This document shows, piece by piece, positions 19,754 through 27,542 of a stretch of DNA of 62,242 bases. The stretch spans positions 1-62,242 of the forward strand of contig JAUCGF010000095.1 in NCBI GenBank assembly GCA_030378005.1, written 5' to 3'. Position 1 is the first letter of the stretch. Every line of letters starts with the position of its first letter. The notes under the pieces are model-generated. The model saw only the letters and a list, made by a program, of their open reading frames with translations, was not told the DNA's origin and did not search any database. The stretch is from Desulfococcaceae bacterium HSG9. Lineage in GTDB: Bacteria > Desulfobacterota > Desulfobacteria > Desulfobacterales > JAUCGF01. Made by a program: the position numbers and the translations under genes.

Positions 19754-22321
19754 ATGCACTTTCATACATTTTTGATTTTCCCCAAAATCCCTGAAAAACT
19801 TGTTTTTCTTGAAGTGCTGGCGCGCAATCTTTGGTGGTGCTGGCATCGGGATGCCATCGGATTGTTTCGACGCATCCATCCACGCCTTTGGGGCGAGGTC
19901 GGCGGTAATCCGATCAAATTTGCAACACGCCTGTCTCAGAAGCGTCTTGAAGAACTGGCTGAAGATCAAAGTTTTTTGGCCCATTTGGAACGTGTCAAAA
20001 GTCTTTTTAAACAGCAGGTGTTGACGCATCATGATTATTCCGCATCACCTTATGGACAATCTGAGGCAATCGCCTATTTTTCCATGGAATTCGGTATCCA
20101 TGAAAGTCTGCCAATCTATGCAGGCGGTTTAGGCATCCTGGCCGGAGACCATCTGAAAGCGTCTTCCGATATCGGTTTGCCTCTGGTCGCCGTTGGACTG
20201 CTATATCAATACGGCTATTTTCGTCAGGTGCTTGATGAAAATGGCTGGCAACATGAAAAATATCATGAAACTGATTTCTATTTTTTGCCCATGCGCAGAG
20301 CGCATGATCAAAATGGCGATAAGGTAAGTATCACTGTGGCCGGTCCGGAAGGCGAAATTCATGCGGCCGTTTGGAAAATTGATGTGGGTAGCGTTACACT
20401 GCTCCTGCTCGACACCAATCTATCAAAAAACCCTCCCGCTATTCGTGAAATCACATCCCGTTTGTATGCCGGTGATAGCAAATTACGTTTGGCTCAGGAA
20501 ATTCTTTTGGGAATCGGTGGTATGCGGGCGCTTAACGCACTGAATATTTTTCCCAGAATCTGCCACATGAACGAGGGACATTGTTCATTTGTCAATTTGG
20601 AGCGTCTGGTCCGAATAATGTCCGTATATCAGACAGATTTGAAAACTGCCATGGAAATTGTGGCATCCTCAACCATATTCACCACCCATACACCGGTTGC
20701 CGCAGGCCATGATGAGTTTCCAGCAGATATTGTCAAACCCTATTTATATGCTTTTGAGACGACTCTGGGGATTGACTGTGATGAAATTTTATCATGGGGG
20801 CAACTTAAAGGGCAAGGTGCTGACGCACCTCTTTCCATGTTTATTCTGGGAATGAAAATGGCCCAATATATCAATGGTGTCAGTGATTTGCATGGCCAGG
20901 TGGCACGAAATATGTGGAAAGATATTTGGCCGGGAAGAACCGAAAAACAGGTTCCTATCACACATGTAACGAATGGTGTGCATTTACCCTCATGGCTTTC
21001 CAGCAATATTATTCAGTTATTAGAGCGCTATTTGGGACCGGAATGGTATTTGAAAAGCTCTGATCCGAATATATCAGAGCGTATTGATGACATTTACGAT
21101 GAAGAATTATGGAGCGCACATGAAATGAACCGGTCGCGTCTGATTCGCACCTGTCGTGAATTGGCGCGAAGACAGGAAATGCGCCGTAATGCGACTTCTT
21201 CGGCACTGTCCGCAATGGAAACTGTCTTGAATCAGGATGTGATGACAATCGGTTTTGCCCGACGCTTTGCCACTTATAAACGTGCCTATCTGCTTTTCAA
21301 TGAGCCGGAACGTCTGATATGCCTTCTGACATCTCAAAAGCATCCGGTGCAATTTATCTTTGCCGGTAAGGCGCATCCTATGGATGATGAAGGCAAAAAG
21401 ATGATTCAAACGGTTGTCCGTTTTGCAAAGCGGGAGGGCGTTCAGGATAAACTGATTTTCATCGAAGATTATGACATTCACCTTGGCCGCCATTTGATTC
21501 AAGGAGCCGATATATGGTTAAATACGCCCCGACGTCCGCAGGAAGCATGCGGTACTTCGGGAATGAAAGCGGCCGCAAACGGCGTATTGAATGTCAGTAT
21601 TTTGGATGGGTGGTGGTGTGAAGGCTATTCGCCGGAAACCGGATGGCGCATTGGCAACGCCCCGAATGACCCATCAACCCAGCATCCCGATCATGCCCAT
21701 CAGGACGCTCTGGAATGTCAGGCGCTCTATAATGTGCTGGAAAATGAAGTGATACCCTGTTTCTACAGTCGTAAAAACGGTACAGATTCCTGGATATGGC
21801 TGAAAATGATGAAAGCATCCATGAAAATGGCTTTTCGATCTTTTTCCAGTCTGGCGATGGTTTCGCAATATCAGCAAATGTTCTATTTACCCGCTTCCCA
21901 ACGCTTTGAAACACTTATTAAAAATGGTGGTGAAGAAGCGCAACGACTGGCCGCCCAAAGAAAGCGTTTGCACACACATTGGGACGCTATTCGGATCGAA
22001 TCTCCGGTTAAAAATATCAAAGGACCCTTTCGCGTGGAAGATAATTTTCAGGTTTGTGTTGATGTTTACCTGGGTGAACTGTTACCTGAAGAAGTGGATG
22101 TGGAGCTGTACTGCGGCAATCTCAAAACCGTTGACAAGTTGGACAATACCCGGACAATGCCAATGGCGGTGATTGAAGACAAAGGTGATGGCAATTATCG
22201 CTATGCCGGGCAAATTGCCTGCGATCTGGCAGGCCGCTTCGGTTTTACTGCTCATGTAACCCCGCGAGGAGATGATTTGATTAAATTTTCACCTGGATTA
22301 ATTAAATGGGCCGAGAATTAG
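19754..22321 (+). CDS. glgP: Alpha-glucan (glycogen) phosphorylase, DUF3417 type
   Basis: This 855-residue enzyme releases glucose 1-phosphate from alpha-1,4-glucans. The N-terminal DUF3417 segment (EKLVFLEVLARNLWWCWHRD) and the overall length identify the shorter archaeal/bacterial phosphorylase class (GT35, alpha-glucan family). Diagnostic motifs are YFSMEFGIHESLPIYAGG, LGILAGDHLKASSDIGLP, the substrate loop THVTNGVHLPSW and the pyridoxal-phosphate site EACGTSGMKAAANG, with the catalytic lysine near residue 604. A C-terminal beta domain of about 150 residues (PFRVEDNFQVCVDVYLGEL) follows. The gene ends 4 bases before the glycogen synthase gene, so the two form a glycogen-turnover operon. 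The enzyme is cytosolic. Confidence 0.92.
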   Translation: MHFHTFLIFPKIPEKLVFLEVLARNLWWCWHRDAIGLFRRIHPRLWGEVGGNPIKFATRLSQKRLEELAEDQSFLAHLERVKSLFKQQVLTHHDYSASPYGQSEAIAYFSMEFGIHESLPIYAGGLGILAGDHLKASSDIGLPLVAVGLLYQYGYFRQVLDENGWQHEKYHETDFYFLPMRRAHDQNGDKVSITVAGPEGEIHAAVWKIDVGSVTLLLLDTNLSKNPPAIREITSRLYAGDSKLRLAQEILLGIGGMRALNALNIFPRICHMNEGHCSFVNLERLVRIMSVYQTDLKTAMEIVASSTIFTTHTPVAAGHDEFPADIVKPYLYAFETTLGIDCDEILSWGQLKGQGADAPLSMFILGMKMAQYINGVSDLHGQVARNMWKDIWPGRTEKQVPITHVTNGVHLPSWLSSNIIQLLERYLGPEWYLKSSDPNISERIDDIYDEELWSAHEMNRSRLIRTCRELARRQEMRRNATSSALSAMETVLNQDVMTIGFARRFATYKRAYLLFNEPERLICLLTSQKHPVQFIFAGKAHPMDDEGKKMIQTVVRFAKREGVQDKLIFIEDYDIHLGRHLIQGADIWLNTPRRPQEACGTSGMKAAANGVLNVSILDGWWCEGYSPETGWRIGNAPNDPSTQHPDHAHQDALECQALYNVLENEVIPCFYSRKNGTDSWIWLKMMKASMKMAFRSFSSLAMVSQYQQMFYLPASQRFETLIKNGGEEAQRLAAQRKRLHTHWDAIRIESPVKNIKGPFRVEDNFQVCVDVYLGELLPEEVDVELYCGNLKTVDKLDNTRTMPMAVIEDKGDGNYRYAGQIACDLAGRFGFTAHVTPRGDDLIKFSPGLIKWAEN

Positions 22322-22325
22322 ATAC

Positions 22326-23897
22326 ATGAAAGCATCAAGCAAAAAAAAGAATGTGGAACGTAAAACTTCGAATTCAAAATCCCAAAATCCCAACCCACGC
22401 GTGTTGGTCATAACGCCGGAGGTGACGTATCTGCCTCAGGGCATGGGAAATATCGCCAATTACCTTACGGCCAAAGCAGGCGGTTTGGCTGATGTGTCGG
22501 CCGCACTGATCGGCGCTCTGTTTGAACAGGGTGCCGATGTGCATGTGGCTATGCCGGATTATCGCACTATTTTCAGCGAACATTTCGGTCCGTTGTGGCC
22601 GATTTTGCAAAAAGAAATTGAAACATTAAAAAGTGCAATGCCGGAAGAGCGTATCCATCTGGCTCAGGATCAGGCGTTTTTCTATCTACACAATGTCTAT
22701 ACCGATTATGAATGGCGCAATACAAAAATCGCGCTGGCTTTTCAACGCGAAGTTATCAACAATATTATTCCTCGCGTTCGTCCCGATCTGATCCACTGCA
22801 ACGATTGGATGACCGGTTTGATACCGGCGCTGGCGCGAGAACAGGGCATTCCATGCTTGTTTACGGTGCATAACATTCACACTGTCAAAACGACTCTTGC
22901 CCAAATTGAAGACCGTGGCATTGACGGAGCCGCTTTTTGGAAACATTTGTATTATGAAAAGGAGCCGTCTGATTATGAAAACATACGTGAAAATGTTGCC
23001 GTCGATTTTTTAACTTCCGGGGTTTTCTCTTCCCATTTTGTCAATACGGTCAGCCCTCATTTTCTGGAAGAGATCGTTTATGGGCACCATACTTTCGTCA
23101 AAGATAATTTGCGAACCGAATTAAACAATAAGTTCAATGCCGGGTGCGCTTTCGGAATTCTGAACGCGCCGGACCCTTCCTACAATCCGAAGACGGATAA
23201 AGCCTTGGCGCGTCCTTATGATGCGTCCGACTGTATTGCAGGCAAAATGGAAAACAAACGGGTCTTGCAGCAACGCTTAGGGTTAGTGCAAGACGATCAT
23301 GCCCCTATCTTTTTTTGGCCGTCGCGTTTAGACCCGGTTCAAAAAGGATGCCAGTTGTTAGCCGACATCATGTATCATATCGTGTCGCGTTATGACGATC
23401 AAAATTTGCAAATTGTTTTCGTGGCCAACGGCGAATTTCAACAATACTTTGCGGAAATTGTTCAGTTTCATGACCTGTCAAACCGCGTGGCGACCTGTGA
23501 CTTTAATGAAAAACTGGCGCGCCTGGCCTTTGGCGCATCCGATTTTGTCATGATGCCCTCTTTATTCGAACCCTGCGGCCTTCCGCAAATGATCGGCCCG
23601 ATATACGGATGCCTTCCAGTCGCACATGACACCGGCGGGATTCATGATACGGTCAGGCATCTTGATGTTCATACTGACAGCGGCAACGGTTTTCTGTTTG
23701 AAAACTTTGATGCCGGCGGCCTGTATTGGGCCATGAACGAAGCCATAAAATTTTACAATCTTCCCGCTGATGTGAAAGCGACACAACTACGACGCATTAT
23801 GACAGCCGGTGTAGAAACATTTAATCATAGCGTAACAGCAGGTCATTATATCGAACTTTACGAAAAAATGATCCGGCGCCCTTTGGTAGCGGAATGA
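22326..23897 (+). CDS. glgA: Glycogen/starch synthase (GT5)
   Basis: The 523-residue protein is a GT5 glycogen synthase that extends alpha-1,4-glucan chains from a nucleotide-glucose donor. The donor- and acceptor-loop motif KAGGLADVSAAL lies at about residues 52-63, after ITPEVTYLP. Other motifs are PDLIHCNDWMTGLIPAL, the FTVHNIHT loop, WPSRLDPVQKGCQLL, and the C-terminal donor site FVMMPSLFEPCGLPQM with DTGGIHDTVRHLD. The first 25 residues are a basic, low-complexity extension not needed for the fold; an internal start cannot be excluded. It is translated right after the phosphorylase. No branching enzyme, GlgC or debranching gene is in the window. Confidence 0.9.
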   Translation: MKASSKKKNVERKTSNSKSQNPNPRVLVITPEVTYLPQGMGNIANYLTAKAGGLADVSAALIGALFEQGADVHVAMPDYRTIFSEHFGPLWPILQKEIETLKSAMPEERIHLAQDQAFFYLHNVYTDYEWRNTKIALAFQREVINNIIPRVRPDLIHCNDWMTGLIPALAREQGIPCLFTVHNIHTVKTTLAQIEDRGIDGAAFWKHLYYEKEPSDYENIRENVAVDFLTSGVFSSHFVNTVSPHFLEEIVYGHHTFVKDNLRTELNNKFNAGCAFGILNAPDPSYNPKTDKALARPYDASDCIAGKMENKRVLQQRLGLVQDDHAPIFFWPSRLDPVQKGCQLLADIMYHIVSRYDDQNLQIVFVANGEFQQYFAEIVQFHDLSNRVATCDFNEKLARLAFGASDFVMMPSLFEPCGLPQMIGPIYGCLPVAHDTGGIHDTVRHLDVHTDSGNGFLFENFDAGGLYWAMNEAIKFYNLPADVKATQLRRIMTAGVETFNHSVTAGHYIELYEKMIRRPLVAE

Positions 23898-23938
23898 GGG
23901 ACGAGGAATTCCTGATTCCCAATTACTAGGATGACAAC

Positions 23939-24664
23939 ATGCGAATTGCTATTGTATCAGATATTCACGGTAATATGGAAGCGTTCCAAGCGGTAGTGGT
24001 TGATATTGGCGCTTCAAAGATTGATGCGATCATTTCGTTAGGTGACAATATCGGGTACGGGCCTGAATCCGAAGAAGTGGCAAAGTTGATTCGGGAATAC
24101 AACATCCCCTCCGTTATGGGCAACCACGAACTCGGTTTGGTTGATCGCATCTATCTTGAAAATTTCAATCCCATCGCTCGCACCTCTTTACTAAAAACGG
24201 GCTCACAACTGTCCAATGCTTCCATTGACTATAATTGTACGCTCAAACCTTTCCTGGTCATGTATGGGATGCGCTTTGTACACGGATTTCCACCAGATTC
24301 GGTTATCACTTATCAGTTTATGGTATCTGAAGAGGGTATTCTAAAAGCCTTTCAGCAGTTTGATGAAAAGATCAGTTTCACAGGGCACTCCCACTATTTG
24401 GAATTGATTGACTTTGACGGGAAGAATGTCACACGCAGAACATTGAACAGGGAAATTGTCGATCTTGACCGGCAGCATCGTCATATTATCAATATCGGCA
24501 GTGTCGGGCAACCCAGAGATGGTGATAAACATGCCAAATACGCCATTATGGATACGGACGCCTACACGATAGAAATAAAATTTGTTAAGTACGATATTAT
24601 GAAAACAGTCGTGAAAATACTGAAAGCCGGCTTCCCTAAATCTAATGCGCGCCGGTTGATGTAA
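23939..24664 (+). CDS. Metallophosphoesterase (YfcE/MJ0936-like)
   Basis: The 241-residue protein is a calcineurin-like metallophosphoesterase with the full metal-binding set. SDIHGNMEAFQAV, SLGDNIGYGP, MGNHELGL and FTGHSHYLELI supply the Asp, His and Asn ligands. NIGSVGQPRDGD near the C-terminus is the usual closing motif of the DUF2436/YfcE branch. Such enzymes hydrolyse phosphodiesters or phosphoproteins, and the substrate cannot be predicted from sequence. It follows the glycogen synthase gene by 41 bases and precedes the SNF2 gene by 25, on the same strand. It therefore probably belongs to the same transcription unit. Confidence 0.85.
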   Translation: MRIAIVSDIHGNMEAFQAVVVDIGASKIDAIISLGDNIGYGPESEEVAKLIREYNIPSVMGNHELGLVDRIYLENFNPIARTSLLKTGSQLSNASIDYNCTLKPFLVMYGMRFVHGFPPDSVITYQFMVSEEGILKAFQQFDEKISFTGHSHYLELIDFDGKNVTRRTLNREIVDLDRQHRHIINIGSVGQPRDGDKHAKYAIMDTDAYTIEIKFVKYDIMKTVVKILKAGFPKSNARRLM

Positions 24665-24689
24665 TCTTGACCACGAATGAATACGATTT

Positions 24690-27521
24690 ATGGCGAAAAA
24701 ATATAATTCGACAATTGACATCTTTGAAAAACTAAAACGTCAAAAAACTTTTATCTCCAAACAAAATAAGATTCACCAACCTTTTTTTCAACTCGGATTC
24801 GATTCCAATGGCGCTTTTCTTCGGGTTGTGAATAATAAAGGCAAGTCGATAGAGGCTGGCTACGAATCTTTCCGCTTGTACGGCGGGGCCGAGCGTGAAC
24901 TTTTAAAATCATTTGACGCTATCCGGAACCGCAACAGTTTCAGGATTGACTGGGACAATCCCCGTGATGAGGTATATTTGGGTGAAAATGACCATCTGCT
25001 TTGGCAACTGAAGCGTTGTGGCAATTTTGTAGATCAGGATTTTGAACCGATTCGATTCTCCTCCGGTACCGCCAAACTGATTTTGCTGATTGAAAGCAAA
25101 GGCACCGCCCTCAAGAGCAAGATCATTCTTGCAGATAGCAGTGGCGCACACATTGAAAAAATTGTTCTGCTGAATGAAGACCATGCGTTTGCTGACGGTG
25201 TTATTTATACGATTCCGCCTTTGAGCGAAAACTATAAGTTGATTGACTCTTTTCGCACCGCTTTGTTGACGGCTGATATGGCCGAGAAATATCTTTCCTT
25301 GTTTTTCTCCTGTTTTAACAATATTTACGTGCGATACAACGACTGCAAAGTTGTAACCGGCGAACCCAAAACAACACATCCCACACTGATCATCGAAAAA
25401 ATTGATTCCGATAATGCGCTTCATCTGCGCATTTCCACGTCTCTGCCGGGTTTCGATCCAGATTTTTTCGATACTTACGATGTCACCCGTATCGCCGTTA
25501 TCAATGATTTGGAAAAAAAAATCACGGTTTCCGACATTCATTATGAAGAAATTTATTCCGGTTGGAAAGAGATCGAAAAACTGCTGAATAAGCACCGACG
25601 CGCCCTTAAAAACGAAGCCGGTTTTTTCATTGACGACAATCTGTTTATCATTGACGAATCATTAGCCAAAGCATTTATTCATGCCGAACTTCCCCATCTG
25701 ATCGCCCGCTTTGCCGTTATGGGGGCTGAAAAATTAAAAACGTTTAAAGTTCGTGCGGTCAAACCGAAATTGGACTTATCTTTGTCCCACGGCATCGACT
25801 TTTTGGAAGGCGACGCCCGTCTTGAGATTGAGGGGCAATATATCCCGCTCTTTGATGCGCTCAATCAATATAAAAAAAACGCTTATATCACTCTGAATGA
25901 CGGTGTGAATGCCATTGTCAATCAGGATTATATGAATAAGCTGATGCGTATTTTTAATAATCAAGGCAAAAAAAAAGATGATAAGGTCAAAGTTTCGTTT
26001 TTCGACTTGCCCATTGTGGAAGAGATGATTGATGAGAAAATCGCCGTTTCCGCCTTTAAGCAATCAAGGGATATTTTTTTAGGGTTTAACAATCTGAGCA
26101 AATCCAAACCTCGTTTTCCCAAACTGAACGCACAGTTGCGCGATTATCAAAAACAAGGCTTCAAATGGGTGAAATATCTGAATCGGCATGAACTGGGCGG
26201 ATGTCTGGCCGATGATATGGGGTTGGGGAAAACGGTTCAGGCCATCACCATGCTGGCCTCGGCCTATTCGCATGTCGGAATGAAACAGAAAAAACCGTCG
26301 CTGATCGTTATGCCTCGCAGCCTCTTGTTTAATTGGGAAAACGAAATCCGTAAATTTCGCCCGCAATTGACGTTTGCCGTATATCACGGTGTAAATCGAG
26401 ATTTTGCCGCGGCCAAAGCGAATAATTTGATTTTAACGACTTATGCCATGGTTCGCAATGATATTGAAATATTGCGGAAGGAAGCGTTTTATTATATTAT
26501 TCTGGATGAATCCCAACACATCAAAAATTTAAACTCCAAGATTTCCAAGGCCGTGATGCTGCTTACTTCCGAACACCGATTGGCTTTAAGCGGCACACCT
26601 GTCGAAAATAATCTGGGCGAACTGTACGCTTTATTCCGCTTTTTAAATCCCTCCATGTTCGGTTCCGTACAGGACTTCAACCGTAATTATGCGGCCCCTA
26701 TTCAGAAAAATGATGACAAAGACGCGCTGCACGATCTCAAAAAGAAAATTTACCCGTTTATTCTGCGGCGTCTCAAAGGCGAAGTGCTCAAAGACCTTCC
26801 TGATAAAGTGGAACAAACTCTTTATGTGGATATGAGCGATGAGCAGAAATTACTTTATGAACAGCGCCGCCGTTTTTACTATGAAACGGTCAAAGCCCAG
26901 ATTGCCCAGAACGGCATTCGTAAATCCCAATTTTTTATCTTGCAAGCCCTTAGCGAACTGCGCCAGATTGCCGCCATTCCAGAATCAAAAAGTGAAAACG
27001 GCATCATTTCACCCAAACGGGATGTGCTGTCAGAGTATTTTATCGACCTGGCGGCCAATAATCACAAAATGCTCGTGTTCGCCAATTTTCTCAATGCGCT
27101 GGATTGCGTTGCTGATGATTTGGAACAGGCCGGCATTCAATATCTCTTGATGACCGGAGCCACACGCGACCGTGAGGGCCTGGTAAGGCGTTTTCAAGAA
27201 GATGAAAATATCAAAGTTTTCCTGATGACGCTTAAAACCGGCGGACTGGGACTGAATCTCACAGCCGCGGATTACATCTTTATCTTTGACCCGTGGTGGA
27301 ACCGGTCAGCCGAAAATCAGGCTGTTGATCGTACCCATCGTATCGGACAGAAAAAGACTGTTTTTGCGTACCGTCTCATCACCCGTGGAACCATCGAAGA
27401 AAAAATCATCCGCCTTCAAGAGCAAAAAAGCGAACTGTTTGACAGCCTGATTTCCAGTGACGGCGCTTCGATCAAATCCATGAGTGAAAAAGATGTTGAA
27501 TTTGTTTTGGGAACATCCTAA
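24690..27521 (+). CDS. SNF2-family DNA-dependent ATPase
   Basis: The 943-residue protein has a SNF2 motor in its second half. It shows the Q-loop LRDYQKQGFKWVKYL, Walker A DDMGLGKTVQAI (about residues 508-519), a DESQ box (YYIILDESQHIKN, near 606), motif III ALSGTPVENNLGELYALF, and the C-terminal RecA lobe with LKTGGLGLNLTAADY, DPWWNRSAENQAVDRTHRIG and the closing ITRGTIEEKI. The first 470 residues are a poorly conserved mixed alpha/beta region, with no SWIM zinc finger of the kind common in bacterial SNF2 proteins. It is probably a DNA translocase or remodeller. The next gene follows after 21 bases and encodes an unusual zinc/HEAT protein that is likely a functional partner. Confidence 0.9.
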   Translation: MAKKYNSTIDIFEKLKRQKTFISKQNKIHQPFFQLGFDSNGAFLRVVNNKGKSIEAGYESFRLYGGAERELLKSFDAIRNRNSFRIDWDNPRDEVYLGENDHLLWQLKRCGNFVDQDFEPIRFSSGTAKLILLIESKGTALKSKIILADSSGAHIEKIVLLNEDHAFADGVIYTIPPLSENYKLIDSFRTALLTADMAEKYLSLFFSCFNNIYVRYNDCKVVTGEPKTTHPTLIIEKIDSDNALHLRISTSLPGFDPDFFDTYDVTRIAVINDLEKKITVSDIHYEEIYSGWKEIEKLLNKHRRALKNEAGFFIDDNLFIIDESLAKAFIHAELPHLIARFAVMGAEKLKTFKVRAVKPKLDLSLSHGIDFLEGDARLEIEGQYIPLFDALNQYKKNAYITLNDGVNAIVNQDYMNKLMRIFNNQGKKKDDKVKVSFFDLPIVEEMIDEKIAVSAFKQSRDIFLGFNNLSKSKPRFPKLNAQLRDYQKQGFKWVKYLNRHELGGCLADDMGLGKTVQAITMLASAYSHVGMKQKKPSLIVMPRSLLFNWENEIRKFRPQLTFAVYHGVNRDFAAAKANNLILTTYAMVRNDIEILRKEAFYYIILDESQHIKNLNSKISKAVMLLTSEHRLALSGTPVENNLGELYALFRFLNPSMFGSVQDFNRNYAAPIQKNDDKDALHDLKKKIYPFILRRLKGEVLKDLPDKVEQTLYVDMSDEQKLLYEQRRRFYYETVKAQIAQNGIRKSQFFILQALSELRQIAAIPESKSENGIISPKRDVLSEYFIDLAANNHKMLVFANFLNALDCVADDLEQAGIQYLLMTGATRDREGLVRRFQEDENIKVFLMTLKTGGLGLNLTAADYIFIFDPWWNRSAENQAVDRTHRIGQKKTVFAYRLITRGTIEEKIIRLQEQKSELFDSLISSDGASIKSMSEKDVEFVLGTS

Positions 27522-27542
27522 TCCAAGACGGTCATACCAAAG